The notes under the pieces were generated by a model. It did not search any database and was not told the origin of the DNA. It saw only the letters and a list, made by a program, of their open reading frames with translations. From assembly GCF_000024865.1 (NCBI RefSeq), contig NC_013595.1, forward strand, positions 7,688,001 through 7,752,000: a stretch of DNA of 64,000 nt, given 5' to 3'. The stretch is from Streptosporangium roseum DSM 43021. Lineage in GTDB: Bacteria > Actinomycetota > Actinomycetes > Streptosporangiales > Streptosporangiaceae. This document shows, in pieces, positions 28,327 to 37,512 of this stretch; position 1 is the stretch's first letter; each line of letters starts with the position of its first letter. The position numbers and the translations under genes were made by a program.

Positions 28327-28755
28327 CTACGGCGCGTACGGTTCGAGCGCCCGGGCCAGCGCCTCAGGGACCCTGGCGGGGACCGTCCGGGTGTTCGGTC
28401 CGCGCATGCACGCGATGCGTTGCCGGCCGCGGGCGATGAGCGCCTCGCCGCCGCCCGCGTCGAGCCGGACGTAGTCGAAGTTGAACTCGATCTGGGTCTG
28501 CGTGAGATCGACCAGGCGCATCCTGATGGAGAGCTCGTCGAAGGCCGTGATCTCGGCGAAGAACTCGCAGTCGACCTTCAGCGTGAAGAGCTTCAGGTCG
28601 TCCTGGAGGTCCACGAGCACTTCCGGTGCCTGCAGCTTCAGGAACATCTCCCGGCAACGTCCCTGCCAGCGCAGGTAGTTGACGTAGTAGACGTTGCCGA
28701 CGAGGTTGGTCTCCTCGAAACCGACCGTGTGCAGGTATTCGAAGTACTTGCCCAT
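28327..28755 (-). CDS. Enediyne thioesterase E10 (TEBC, hot-dog fold)
   Basis: A 142-residue 4-hydroxybenzoyl-CoA thioesterase-fold protein. It opens with the diagnostic V-G-F-E-E-T-N-L-V-G-N-V-Y-Y and continues W-Q-G-R-C-R-E-M-F-L. E10 proteins release the linear polyene from the PKSE and are always encoded next to it. The gene starts three bases after the PKSE stop, so the two are coupled, and ends 33 bases before E6. Confidence 0.95.
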   Translation of the reverse strand: MGKYFEYLHTVGFEETNLVGNVYYVNYLRWQGRCREMFLKLQAPEVLVDLQDDLKLFTLKVDCEFFAEITAFDELSIRMRLVDLTQTQIEFNFDYVRLDAGGGEALIARGRQRIACMRGPNTRTVPARVPEALARALEPYAP

Positions 28756-28758
28756 GGT

Positions 28759-31700
28759 CTACGACCGCCCTTCTGTAAGGACTGCGAACACGACTGGATC
28801 CGGGGTGTCCCGCAGGCTCGTGACGAGCGTCGCGATCCGCAGGTCGCCGGAGGCGAAGACCACCCAGGCGTCCCGTTGGGCCGGGGCCGGGGTGAGGGGG
28901 GCGTCCGGCGAGAGGCCCGCGTTCCGCAGGCACTCGACGGCGGCCCGCACCCGCGTGGCCGCGGTGTCGAGCCTCTCCCCCGTCTGCGCGGAGACCTGCT
29001 CGGCGACGGGCACGTGCCCGCCGAGCAGTTCCCGCCACGCCTCCGCCGGCCGTTCGGTCACCCGCTCGACGGCGCAGCCCACCGTGCCGGCGGACGCGAC
29101 GCCCAGGGTCACCCCGGCCGTGTGGGAGGCCGAGACCGTACGGTCGCCGCCGGTCTCCGGGCGGCCGTCCGGCAGGTACCGGATCTCGGCCTGGTGGCCC
29201 AGCGCCCGTCCCACGGCCACGGCCGCCAGGACCCGGTGCCCCTCGTCCCCTTCCGGGACGTCCGGGTAGTGCGGTTCGACGGCGACCGCGACCCGCGAGC
29301 CGGTCAGGTCCTCCAGCGTCCGCTCCAGGTAGGAGCCGAGCAGGGGGGTGACCCAGGGGCCGCGCCCGTCCTTCTTCCGCACCGCCTGCAGGCGCAGGCC
29401 CTCCCACCGCTCGACGACGTCACCGGCGGCGGTGCGCACCGCGATGTCGTAGATGTAGGTGTCGCCGTCGCGCTGCCGCTCGGTGGCGCAGTAGCGCAGC
29501 TCCCCCGCCTCGGCCAGCGCGGCGCCGCCGGGGTGCACCCGCTCGATCCCGGTCGGCAGCAGGGTGGCGTCCGGCACGCAGACCTGGTTGCCGTGCATGA
29601 GCGCGTCCCGCATGCCCGGGTCTCCGAGCAGCAGCTCCCCGGGGAGGAAGGCGGCGAACCAGTCCCTCGCCTCCACCGCCGCCACGTCGGCGTCGACGTG
29701 CCGGGCCGCGGCCCGGTGGTAGCGGCGCAGGCGCTGGAACCGCGTGCCCTGGAACAGCACGTCGCCGTACATCTCGGCGGCCGGGTCCAGCGGTACCACC
29801 GGCAGTCCCTCGCCGATCTGTCCCGGCGGGCCGTCCGGCGCGCCGTCACCGGTGAAGCGCAGCCGCGCGCGGAAGTGGTCCACGTCGAAGCCGGTCTCCG
29901 CGCTGCGGATGGCCACCTCGACGGTCTCGTGGTCGGTCACGGTCGCGGCGATGCGGACCGTGGTGCTGCCGGTCGGCGGCACGATGATGGGCCGCAGGAA
30001 CTCCGCCTGCTCGATCACCGGCACCGTCTCCCACCCGGTGGCCGCGGAGGCCACCTGTGCCATGGCCTCCATGCCGAACACGGCGGGGAAGAGAAGGTTG
30101 CCGTCGAGGAGGTGGTCGGCGAGGTAGAGGTCGGTTCCGGCGTTCATCTCGATCTCGGTGACGAGCTCGACGCCGTGGTAGCGGATCAGCGGCCTGTCGA
30201 CGAAGCGCAGCAGCGGCAGCGACGGCAGGTCGTAGCGGACGGTGTCGATGCCCTCGGTGCGCCCGCTGATCACCACGACGGTGGGCGCGTCGGGGTCGGC
30301 CACCAGCCGCCGCATGATCTGCACACCCTGCTCCGGGGAGATCGGCGTGATTCCCTTGCGGGCCAGGCCGTCGACGACCGAGAGCCGCTCGCCCATGCCG
30401 ACGTCGGACCAGACCGACCATTCCATGCAGATGCTGCGGCACTGCGGGTGCTGTTCGGCGACCTCGCGAGTGAGGTCGGCCAGCCACTCGTTCGCGGTGG
30501 CGTAGTGCGCCTCACCGTGCAGTCCCGCACGGCCGATGATGCTGCCGAAGGACACCAGCAGGCGCAGCCGGCCGGGTTCGACGGCGGCCAGCACGTTGCG
30601 CAGGCCGCCCACCTTGGGGGCGAAGGTCCGCCGGAAGGCGGCCATGTCGAGGCTCGCCAGCCCGCCGGGCTCGTTGCGGCCGGCGCCGTGCAGCACGGCG
30701 GTGACGGGCCCGAGGGCCGCCTCCACCTCGGCGACCCCGCGGCGCACCTGGTCCAGGTCGGTGACGTCCGCCCGGGCGTAGTGCACGCTCACCCCGGAGT
30801 CCGCCATCCGCCGGAGGTTGTCGGCCAGCTCCCGGTCGTCGGCCGGATCCGAGCGGCCCAGCACGGCCAGCTTGGCGCCGGTGTCGACGGCCACCGCCAG
30901 CGCGCACTCGGCGGTGATGCCCTTCCCGCCGCCGGTCACCAGCAGCACGTCGGTCCCGTCCAGCGGCTGCTGCGTGCGGGCCGGCCGTACCGGCAGCGCG
31001 CGCATCGTCGGCACCCGCCGTACGCCGTCGCCGTCGTAGTGGACCTCGGCGTAGGCCGAGGTCGCGGCCACTTCGGCCACCACCCGGCCGACCGCCTCGG
31101 GCCCCGCCGGCACGTGCACGATGGTGGTCCGCAGGTGAGGGGCCTCCAGCTGCAACGTCTTGGCCAGACCGGCCGCGCCGCGGCCGTGCTGGACCAGGAC
31201 GAACCGGCTGTCCTGCGCGCCGCGGACGGCGGCCTTGGCGCCCAGCAGCGCCTGCTCCACATGCTCCTCGGAGCAGTCCTGCGGCAGGCACACCAGCACG
31301 CCGGAGCCGACCTTCTCGCGTTCGAGGGCCTGGCGCAGCGGCTCGGCGATCGGGGACTCTCCGGCCCCGAACACCTGCCACTGCCCGTTCTCCTCGGGCG
31401 TGGTCCGCGCCGGCAGCGGCACCTCGTCGAGGTCGACCGCGAACGGCCGGGCCCACGGAGCCGATCCGGCCACCAGGCGGGCCGGGGCGGAATCGGCGGC
31501 CTGGGCGTTCTGGGCCAGCGCGTCGAGCGCCTCGGCCAGCTCGCGCAGGCTCGCGGTGGCGAGGTTCGTCGGCGCCTGCGCCGCCGGCACGCCCAGCCGC
31601 TGGGTCGCCTGGTCGATGATGTGCATCACCGTGACCGAGCTCAGGTGCAGCTCGTCGAGCGGATGGCTGTCCTCGCCCACCATCTCCAGCGGCAGCTCGG

Positions 31701-34548
31701 CGCGTTCGGCCGCCAGGCGGCGCAGCAGGTCGACGCTCGACTCTCCCGGCTGCACCTCCGGCTGCTGCGTGCCGGTGACGACGGTCTTGACGGGCTCGTC
31801 GACCTTGCGGACACCCGCGCGGAGCTTGACCTCCGGTGCCTGCTCGGCGGGGCTGGCGAAGAACGTGAACTCGGCGCCGACCTCCAGCGGCCGGATCAGC
31901 CGGCCCTGGAAGAGCTCCTCGTGGATGATCGGGACACCGGCGACGTAGGCCGCGCCGGCCACCCGCAGCAGCCCGCCCAGCGACTCGTCGTCGGTGTCCA
32001 GCGCGATCGCCGGCACCTTCGTCAGAGCCGACGCCAGGCCGCTGAGCACCCGGCCCGGACCGACCTCGACGAACAGGTCGATGTCCTTGGCCGCCAGCTC
32101 CACGGCCTGGGTGAACAGCACGGGCTCGGTGATCTGCCGGCGGAGCAGTGCCGGGACGTCGGTGTCCGGCGCCAGCTCCTCCCCCGTGACGGTGGAGACG
32201 ACCTGCCGTCCGATCGGGCCGAACTCCTCGCCGGCGAGCTCGGCGCCGAGGGCGTCGGCCGCCGGCGCCACCAGCGGCGAGTGGAAGGCGTGGGACACCG
32301 ACAGGCGGGTGCACCGCACGCCGGCGTCGGCGGCCTTGCGCCCGAAGGCCTCGATCGCCTCGACCGGTCCCGCGACGACGGTCTGCTCCGGCCCGTTGTA
32401 TCCGGCGATCACGACGGGCAGGCCGGCAGCCAGCCCGGTCACGACGTCCGGCGTCGCGCGGACACCGGCCATGGTTCCCGAGGCGCTGTTGTCGGCCATC
32501 GCTCTGCCGCGGACCCCCGCCACGTGCAGCAGGGTCTCCTCGTCCATCGCGCCGGCCCACTGCAGTGCCGAGAGCTCGCCCAGGCTGTGGCCGACCGCGA
32601 TGTCCGCGTCCACCCCGAGGGCGGACAGGACCCGCAGGCCGGCCAGCGAGCCGGTGACGATGCGCGGCTGGGCGACCGCGGTCGCCACCATGTCACCGGT
32701 CGTGGGCAGCGCCGCCTTGGCGTAGATCTCCTCGACCTCGGCGAAGCGCCGGCGCAGCGCGCCGCCGCTGGTGCCGCGGCCCGATCCCTGCCCCGGGAAG
32801 AGGAAGCCGACCCGGCCGGTTCCGTCCGCGTGGCCCAGGAAGGCCCGGCCGTCCCGGGCGAACAGGCTGGTCTCGCCCGCGTCGAGTGCCTCCAGCACGC
32901 GCCGGAGCTGCCGCTCGGCGTCCTCGGGCGAGGAGACGACCACCGCGGCCCGGTAGGGCAGGTCGCGCAGGTCGCGCTGGAGGGTGGCCGCCAGGTCGGA
33001 GAGCTGGGCGTAGGACACCTGCGGCACGAAGTCGATCAGCTGGGTGAGCCGCTCGCGCAGCGCCTGCGGTGAGGCCGCGTCGGCGAGCAGCAGCTCCACG
33101 TCCTGAAGCGACGAGGCCAGCATCCTGGTGCGGCTGGGGAGCGGCACGCGCCGTCGCGGGCCGGTCTTCTCCAGCACGATGTGGGTGTTGATGCCGCCGA
33201 AGCCCATGGCCGTGACGCCGGCGCGTACCGGTGCGCCGGCCGGCCAGGGCTCGGCCTTGCGCAGCACGCGCAGGGACGACGACTCCTCGGTCAGCACCTC
33301 GTGGGGGTCGACGCAGCCGATGGTCGGCGGCAGCACCTGCTCGTGCACCGCCATCACCGCCTTGATCAGGCCGGCCACCCCGGCCGCGGCCTTGGCGTGG
33401 CCGATCATGCCCTTGATCGAGGTGACCGCCGCGGGCGCGGCGTCGGGGTTGGCGGCGGACCTGGCCCCCGACAGCGCGGTGAGCTCCGTCCTGTCGCCGA
33501 CCGCCGTGCCGGTGCCGTGGCCCTCGAACAGCTCCACGGTGTCGATGCCGAACCCGGCCCGCTCGTACGCCCGCCGCAGCGCGAGCTGGTAGCCGCTGAC
33601 CTCGGGCCTGGTCATGCCGCCCTTGCCGTCGGAGGAGATGCCCCAGCCGGCGATGGTGGCGTAGATGCGGTGCCTGGCCTCCAGGGCGTCGGCCTCGCGC
33701 ATCAGCACGACCATCCCGCAGCCCTCGCCCGGCCAGAAGCCGTTGGAGCCGCGGTCGTACAGCCGCATCTCGCCCTTGGCCAGGGCGCCGGTCTTGGCGA
33801 AGCCCACGATCTCGAACGGGTCGATGGACAGGTCGACCCCGCCGGCGATGGCGACGTCGACATCGCCGTCGAGGAGCGCCTTGGACGCCGTCGCCACCGA
33901 CAGCAGCGAGGACGAGCACGCGCCGTCGACGGTGTAGCCGCCCCCGTTGAGGTCGAAGTGGTTGCAGATCCGCCCGGCGATCGTGTTGGAGAGACCGCCG
34001 GCCAGGGTGTCCTCGTCGATGGCGGGGAAGGGGTTCTTGTAGGTGGCCTCGAAGTCGTCGAGGAACGTGGCCAGCCGGTCGTCGTCCCAGCCCTGCTCCT
34101 TGAGCGTCGCGGCGAGCGTGCGGCGCACGTACGGCCAGCGCAGGCGCATCACGTTGGCCCGGGTGAACTCGCCGGTGAGGGTGTTGCCCACGACCACGCT
34201 GGTGCGCTCGCGGGGCAGGCCCTCACCGGACGGGAAGCCCGCGTCGGCCAGTGCCAGGCCCGCCATGTCGAGCGCGAGCCAGTGCGTGAGGTCGGTCGAC
34301 CGGTAGGTGCTACCGGCGATCTTGTAGGCGATCCGGTCGAACTCGTAGCCCTCGATGACCGCGGCGTTGCGCGCGTAGAAGCGGTCCGGGGTGGCCGGGT
34401 CGGCGTCCCAGTAGTCTTCCAGTCGCATGCGCACGTCGGGCAGTCGGCGGAAGGCGCGGCGACCGGCGAGAGCGTTCTCCCACAGCTCCCTCGGCGATGC
34501 GGCGTCCGGGTAGCGGCACGCCATGCCGACGATCGCGATCCTGCTCAT
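28759..34548 (-). CDS. pksE: Enediyne polyketide synthase PKSE
   Basis: A ~1929-residue iterative type I PKS (SgcE is ~1939) making the polyene precursor of the enediyne core. Domains in order (positions by hand count, +/-1): KS 1-465 with Cys211, His344 and His384; AT-like ~575-880 with G-H-S-L-G at ~653-657; central ACP with D-E-L-H-L-S-S, Ser ~971; KR ~1195-1430 with the G-G-G-K-G-I motif and Tyr ~1348; DH ~1465-1720 with His ~1478; C-terminal PPTase-like domain ~1750-1929. That last domain is unusual: the expected G-C-D-x-E metal motif reads G-C-A-V-E, and the W-x-A-V-E-C-L-R-K motif reads R-A-A-V-E-C-L-R-N. The ATG overlaps the UnbU stop as ATGA. Confidence 0.97.
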   Translation of the reverse strand: MSRIAIVGMACRYPDAASPRELWENALAGRRAFRRLPDVRMRLEDYWDADPATPDRFYARNAAVIEGYEFDRIAYKIAGSTYRSTDLTHWLALDMAGLALADAGFPSGEGLPRERTSVVVGNTLTGEFTRANVMRLRWPYVRRTLAATLKEQGWDDDRLATFLDDFEATYKNPFPAIDEDTLAGGLSNTIAGRICNHFDLNGGGYTVDGACSSSLLSVATASKALLDGDVDVAIAGGVDLSIDPFEIVGFAKTGALAKGEMRLYDRGSNGFWPGEGCGMVVLMREADALEARHRIYATIAGWGISSDGKGGMTRPEVSGYQLALRRAYERAGFGIDTVELFEGHGTGTAVGDRTELTALSGARSAANPDAAPAAVTSIKGMIGHAKAAAGVAGLIKAVMAVHEQVLPPTIGCVDPHEVLTEESSSLRVLRKAEPWPAGAPVRAGVTAMGFGGINTHIVLEKTGPRRRVPLPSRTRMLASSLQDVELLLADAASPQALRERLTQLIDFVPQVSYAQLSDLAATLQRDLRDLPYRAAVVVSSPEDAERQLRRVLEALDAGETSLFARDGRAFLGHADGTGRVGFLFPGQGSGRGTSGGALRRRFAEVEEIYAKAALPTTGDMVATAVAQPRIVTGSLAGLRVLSALGVDADIAVGHSLGELSALQWAGAMDEETLLHVAGVRGRAMADNSASGTMAGVRATPDVVTGLAAGLPVVIAGYNGPEQTVVAGPVEAIEAFGRKAADAGVRCTRLSVSHAFHSPLVAPAADALGAELAGEEFGPIGRQVVSTVTGEELAPDTDVPALLRRQITEPVLFTQAVELAAKDIDLFVEVGPGRVLSGLASALTKVPAIALDTDDESLGGLLRVAGAAYVAGVPIIHEELFQGRLIRPLEVGAEFTFFASPAEQAPEVKLRAGVRKVDEPVKTVVTGTQQPEVQPGESSVDLLRRLAAERAELPLEMVGEDSHPLDELHLSSVTVMHIIDQATQRLGVPAAQAPTNLATASLRELAEALDALAQNAQAADSAPARLVAGSAPWARPFAVDLDEVPLPARTTPEENGQWQVFGAGESPIAEPLRQALEREKVGSGVLVCLPQDCSEEHVEQALLGAKAAVRGAQDSRFVLVQHGRGAAGLAKTLQLEAPHLRTTIVHVPAGPEAVGRVVAEVAATSAYAEVHYDGDGVRRVPTMRALPVRPARTQQPLDGTDVLLVTGGGKGITAECALAVAVDTGAKLAVLGRSDPADDRELADNLRRMADSGVSVHYARADVTDLDQVRRGVAEVEAALGPVTAVLHGAGRNEPGGLASLDMAAFRRTFAPKVGGLRNVLAAVEPGRLRLLVSFGSIIGRAGLHGEAHYATANEWLADLTREVAEQHPQCRSICMEWSVWSDVGMGERLSVVDGLARKGITPISPEQGVQIMRRLVADPDAPTVVVISGRTEGIDTVRYDLPSLPLLRFVDRPLIRYHGVELVTEIEMNAGTDLYLADHLLDGNLLFPAVFGMEAMAQVASAATGWETVPVIEQAEFLRPIIVPPTGSTTVRIAATVTDHETVEVAIRSAETGFDVDHFRARLRFTGDGAPDGPPGQIGEGLPVVPLDPAAEMYGDVLFQGTRFQRLRRYHRAAARHVDADVAAVEARDWFAAFLPGELLLGDPGMRDALMHGNQVCVPDATLLPTGIERVHPGGAALAEAGELRYCATERQRDGDTYIYDIAVRTAAGDVVERWEGLRLQAVRKKDGRGPWVTPLLGSYLERTLEDLTGSRVAVAVEPHYPDVPEGDEGHRVLAAVAVGRALGHQAEIRYLPDGRPETGGDRTVSASHTAGVTLGVASAGTVGCAVERVTERPAEAWRELLGGHVPVAEQVSAQTGERLDTAATRVRAAVECLRNAGLSPDAPLTPAPAQRDAWVVFASGDLRIATLVTSLRDTPDPVVFAVLTEGRS

Positions 34549-35531
34549 ACGGTCGCGACCTCCTTCTCACCGGCCGGCGACCCGGCGACGGCCGGACCGG
34601 GCACCTGGGCGGCACTGCGCTCCTGCGCCTTGGCCTGCTCGCGGGACTTGTCGACGATGTAGAGCGACCACAGGAAGCCACCGCGGATGAGGCAGACGAT
34701 GGCGGTGGCGAAGAAGATCCCGTAGGGGATGCTCATGCCGGTGAGGACGCCGTAGACCAGGGCCACCCCGCCGCCGAAGGCGAACTGCGACAGCGGCTTG
34801 GACGGGCTCGTGCCCGGGTCGGTGATCATGTAGTTGGTGAAGAGGATGAACGCCACCCCGGTCATCATCGCCAGGCCGCCGGGGATGGAGGTGTCCAGGA
34901 TGAGACCGCGGACGACCGCCTGCAGGGCGAAGACGCCCACCCAGCCGACGATCAGCCACATCCGGTTGGTGAGCTTGGCGTTGAGCATGGTGCCGAAGAA
35001 GAGGATGATGCCCGGGACGATCCAGTCGATCGGGTTGGAGACGCTCTCGGTGAAGTGGTACGGCGGGGCGATGCTGGCCCAGGGGAAGAGCACCAGGATG
35101 ACCGCGATGCCGAAGTTGGACGGGTTCATGAAGTGCCGCAGGCGTCCGCGCACCGGTGCCCGCAGCACCCACTTCGTGCCGACCGCGACGAGGACGCCGA
35201 ATATCAGGACCAGGACCTGGTCGTTGACGTAGATCAGCATGTTCATCGCGAGGCTGGTGATGTGGGCGGGCAGGAGGAACTCCATGAACCCGCGGGCGCC
35301 GCCGCCGGTGAAGCGCGGCGGGCGCCCCTCGTTGCGGGCCGAGATGTACTCCAGGCCGATCTCCGCGATGTAGCCGGTGGCCAGCGCGATCAGGGGCCAC
35401 AGCCACGGCTGCTCGAATCCGAGGACCGTGTAGCCGAGGATGTTGAAGACCGTCATCGAGAGGGCGAACCTGCGCAGGGCCGTGACGACCTTGGGGTCGT
35501 GACGCGGCGGGTTGTTGGTTTTCTCTGCCAT
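34545..35531 (-). CDS. unbU: UnbU/E5 enediyne membrane protein (RnfD/NqrB-like)
   Basis: A 328-residue integral membrane protein with about eight to ten hydrophobic segments and a charged, Ala-rich C-terminal tail. It matches the UnbU family, distantly related to RnfD/NqrB electron-transport subunits, and includes F-M-N-P-S-N-F-G-I-A-V and F-I-L-F-T-N-Y-M-I-T-D-P-G-T-S-P. E5 belongs to the minimal enediyne cassette and is needed with E3 and E4 for core formation; its reaction is unknown. It is separated by four bases from UnbV upstream and overlaps PKSE downstream. Confidence 0.93.
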   Translation of the reverse strand: MAEKTNNPPRHDPKVVTALRRFALSMTVFNILGYTVLGFEQPWLWPLIALATGYIAEIGLEYISARNEGRPPRFTGGGARGFMEFLLPAHITSLAMNMLIYVNDQVLVLIFGVLVAVGTKWVLRAPVRGRLRHFMNPSNFGIAVILVLFPWASIAPPYHFTESVSNPIDWIVPGIILFFGTMLNAKLTNRMWLIVGWVGVFALQAVVRGLILDTSIPGGLAMMTGVAFILFTNYMITDPGTSPSKPLSQFAFGGGVALVYGVLTGMSIPYGIFFATAIVCLIRGGFLWSLYIVDKSREQAKAQERSAAQVPGPAVAGSPAGEKEVATV

Positions 35532-35535
35532 ACCG

Positions 35536-37512
35536 TCACTTCTCCTTGGCCTGAGAGCCGAGCTGGAGGGAGTGCCAGCCCGGGGTCAGTTGAAGGGTCT
35601 GGTCGTGGATCTGTCCGGTCCTGTCGCGCCAGCACAGACGGACCTGCACCGGTCCGGTCACGTTCGGCCCCAGGCCGATGTGCACGTCGTGGCTGCGCCG
35701 GCCGGAGTGGCCGCTGCCGCCGTCGACCCGGGCGATGGTCTTGCGCCCGTCGGGCGTGGTGACCGTCACCTCCGTGCCGATCGCGGCCGAGCCCGGGGCC
35801 GGGAGCGTGCCCGCGGCCGGGGCGCCGGTGGTGGCGGGGCCCTCGTGGGTCAGCTTCAGCCCGAGGAAGGCTCCGGGGTTCGGGCTCTTGTTCTGGTAGA
35901 ACACCGGCTCGTCCCACTGCCGGGCGACCGCGAGGTCGAGCAGGCCGTCGCCGTTGGAGTCGCCGGTGGCCAGGCCGCGGGTGGGCACCGGGATGGCCAG
36001 GCCGAGCTGCTCGGAGATGTTGGCGTACCGGCCGTCCTCGTTCTTGGCGAAGAAGGCGAGGGTCTGGTGCCCCGCGACGTCGTCACCGGCCCGGACCTTG
36101 GGCCAGGAGCTCGGATTGCGCAGGACGCCGTCGTTGGCGGTCGCCAGCTCCTGCAGCACCGGCCAGCGGTTGACCTCACCCTTGACGAAGCCGGTGGCCT
36201 GGGCGATCGCCAGGTCGCCGCTGTTGTTGAAGTCGTCGATCTTGACGTCCCAGCCCCAGCCCGTCCAGGCGGTGGACTGCTGGGCGCTGCGGTCCTCCCA
36301 CGGCGCCTCGCCCTTGGCGAGCTTCGCGCGCAGGTCGGCCTGGTCCTTGGCGGTGGACATGAACTGGAGGTTGCTCTCCTCGATGCCGAACGAGGTGGTG
36401 ATGTTGCTGACGAACATGTCGTAGATGCCGTCGCCGTTCAGGTCGCCGAAGTCGAGGCCCATGCCCTTGAAGGAGTCGTGGCCGATCGACTTGGACTTGG
36501 GGATGAGCGGCGTGCGCACGCCCTCCACCACCGAGAACTTGATCTCACCCGGCTTGGACCGGTTGTACAGCAGCCGGTCGGGACCGAAGTCGTTGGCGAG
36601 GTACAGCTCGGGCAGCAGGTCGCCGTCGAGGTCCGCGGCCGCCGCGCCGAGCTCCCAGCCCTTGGAGACGTTGCTGGGCAGGACGCGGTCGAGCTTCTGG
36701 AAGGTCGCCGACGGCTGCGCGCCCGCGCTGCCCGCGGTCCAGCGGAAGAAGTAGTTCTCGCCGCCGTTGAGGCCCCGGGACATGGAGTCGTTCATCTCCA
36801 CGCCGCCGTTGATCTTGTCGTTGAGCACCGGGCTGTGCGGGAAGTAGTTGCCGATGAAGATGTCACCGTGCCCGTCGCCGTCGAAGTCGGCGAAGGTGGC
36901 CGTGTTGCTGTTCCACAGCGGCCCCGTGTACTCGGCGCCGCCGGCGCCCGGCACCAGCTCGGTGGGCAGGTACGCCCCGGCGCCGAGGCTCTGCGCGTCG
37001 GCCTTGGCCAGGTAGACGATCGGCGTGCGGCCCCACAGGTAGACGAGCAGGTCGGTGCGGCCGTCCTCGTTGAAGTCACCCGGCAGGCAGCCCATCGGGG
37101 CCATGGCCTCGTTCATGGGGAGGGTGCCGGGGTTGAGCGCGAACGGCGCGTACCGGCCGGACCGCTCACCGGGCGTGGGGGTGACCACGACCTGGTCGAT
37201 CCGGGGGTCGGTGATGCACAGGTCGTTGGCCAGGCCGTCCCCGTCGAGGTCGTTCATCGCGACGCCGGCGCCGACCGAGGAGATCCACGCGTCGATGTGC
37301 GTGTATCTCTTGTTCACCGCGCGCATCGTCTTCTGGGTGAACCCTCCGGGCATCGCGATGTTCATCGGGGTGAACCCGTACCTGCTCGCGATGTCCGCCT
37401 TCTCGTCGGCGGACGACGTGGGCGGGCGGCTCACTACGAACGCGCCCGTCATCAGCACGAGGGCGACGATTCCGGGTAGCTGCTTCCGCAGCCAGCCAGC
37501 TGTCGTGGTCAC
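35536..37512 (-). CDS. unbV: UnbV/E4: FG-GAP repeat protein with ASPIC/UnbV domain
   Basis: A 658-residue exported or membrane-anchored protein. The N-terminus has a basic start and a hydrophobic segment (residues ~11-28). At least six Ca-binding FG-GAP-type repeats follow, each with D-x-(D/N)-x-D-G (for example D-F-D-G-D-G-H-G-D and D-L-N-G-D-G-I-Y-D). The C-terminus is the ASPIC/UnbV domain (G-T-E-V-T-V-T-T-P-D-G-R-K). It is part of the conserved E3-E4-E5-E-E10 cassette. The start GTG at 37512 overlaps the UnbL stop as GTGA. Confidence 0.94.
   Translation of the reverse strand: MTTTAGWLRKQLPGIVALVLMTGAFVVSRPPTSSADEKADIASRYGFTPMNIAMPGGFTQKTMRAVNKRYTHIDAWISSVGAGVAMNDLDGDGLANDLCITDPRIDQVVVTPTPGERSGRYAPFALNPGTLPMNEAMAPMGCLPGDFNEDGRTDLLVYLWGRTPIVYLAKADAQSLGAGAYLPTELVPGAGGAEYTGPLWNSNTATFADFDGDGHGDIFIGNYFPHSPVLNDKINGGVEMNDSMSRGLNGGENYFFRWTAGSAGAQPSATFQKLDRVLPSNVSKGWELGAAAADLDGDLLPELYLANDFGPDRLLYNRSKPGEIKFSVVEGVRTPLIPKSKSIGHDSFKGMGLDFGDLNGDGIYDMFVSNITTSFGIEESNLQFMSTAKDQADLRAKLAKGEAPWEDRSAQQSTAWTGWGWDVKIDDFNNSGDLAIAQATGFVKGEVNRWPVLQELATANDGVLRNPSSWPKVRAGDDVAGHQTLAFFAKNEDGRYANISEQLGLAIPVPTRGLATGDSNGDGLLDLAVARQWDEPVFYQNKSPNPGAFLGLKLTHEGPATTGAPAAGTLPAPGSAAIGTEVTVTTPDGRKTIARVDGGSGHSGRRSHDVHIGLGPNVTGPVQVRLCWRDRTGQIHDQTLQLTPGWHSLQLGSQAKEK

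Noticed and set aside
28420..33072. A 1550-codon open frame antisense to the PKSE
   Set aside because: It is a shadow of the PKSE caused by high GC at codon third positions; composition is Arg/Gly/Val-rich with no domain, and the PKSE motifs are unambiguous.
28759..34548. Ten-membered rather than nine-membered enediyne PKS
   Set aside because: The PKSE alone is not decisive, but E6-E9 homologues, the SgcJ-like protein and the apoprotein genes all belong to the nine-membered type.
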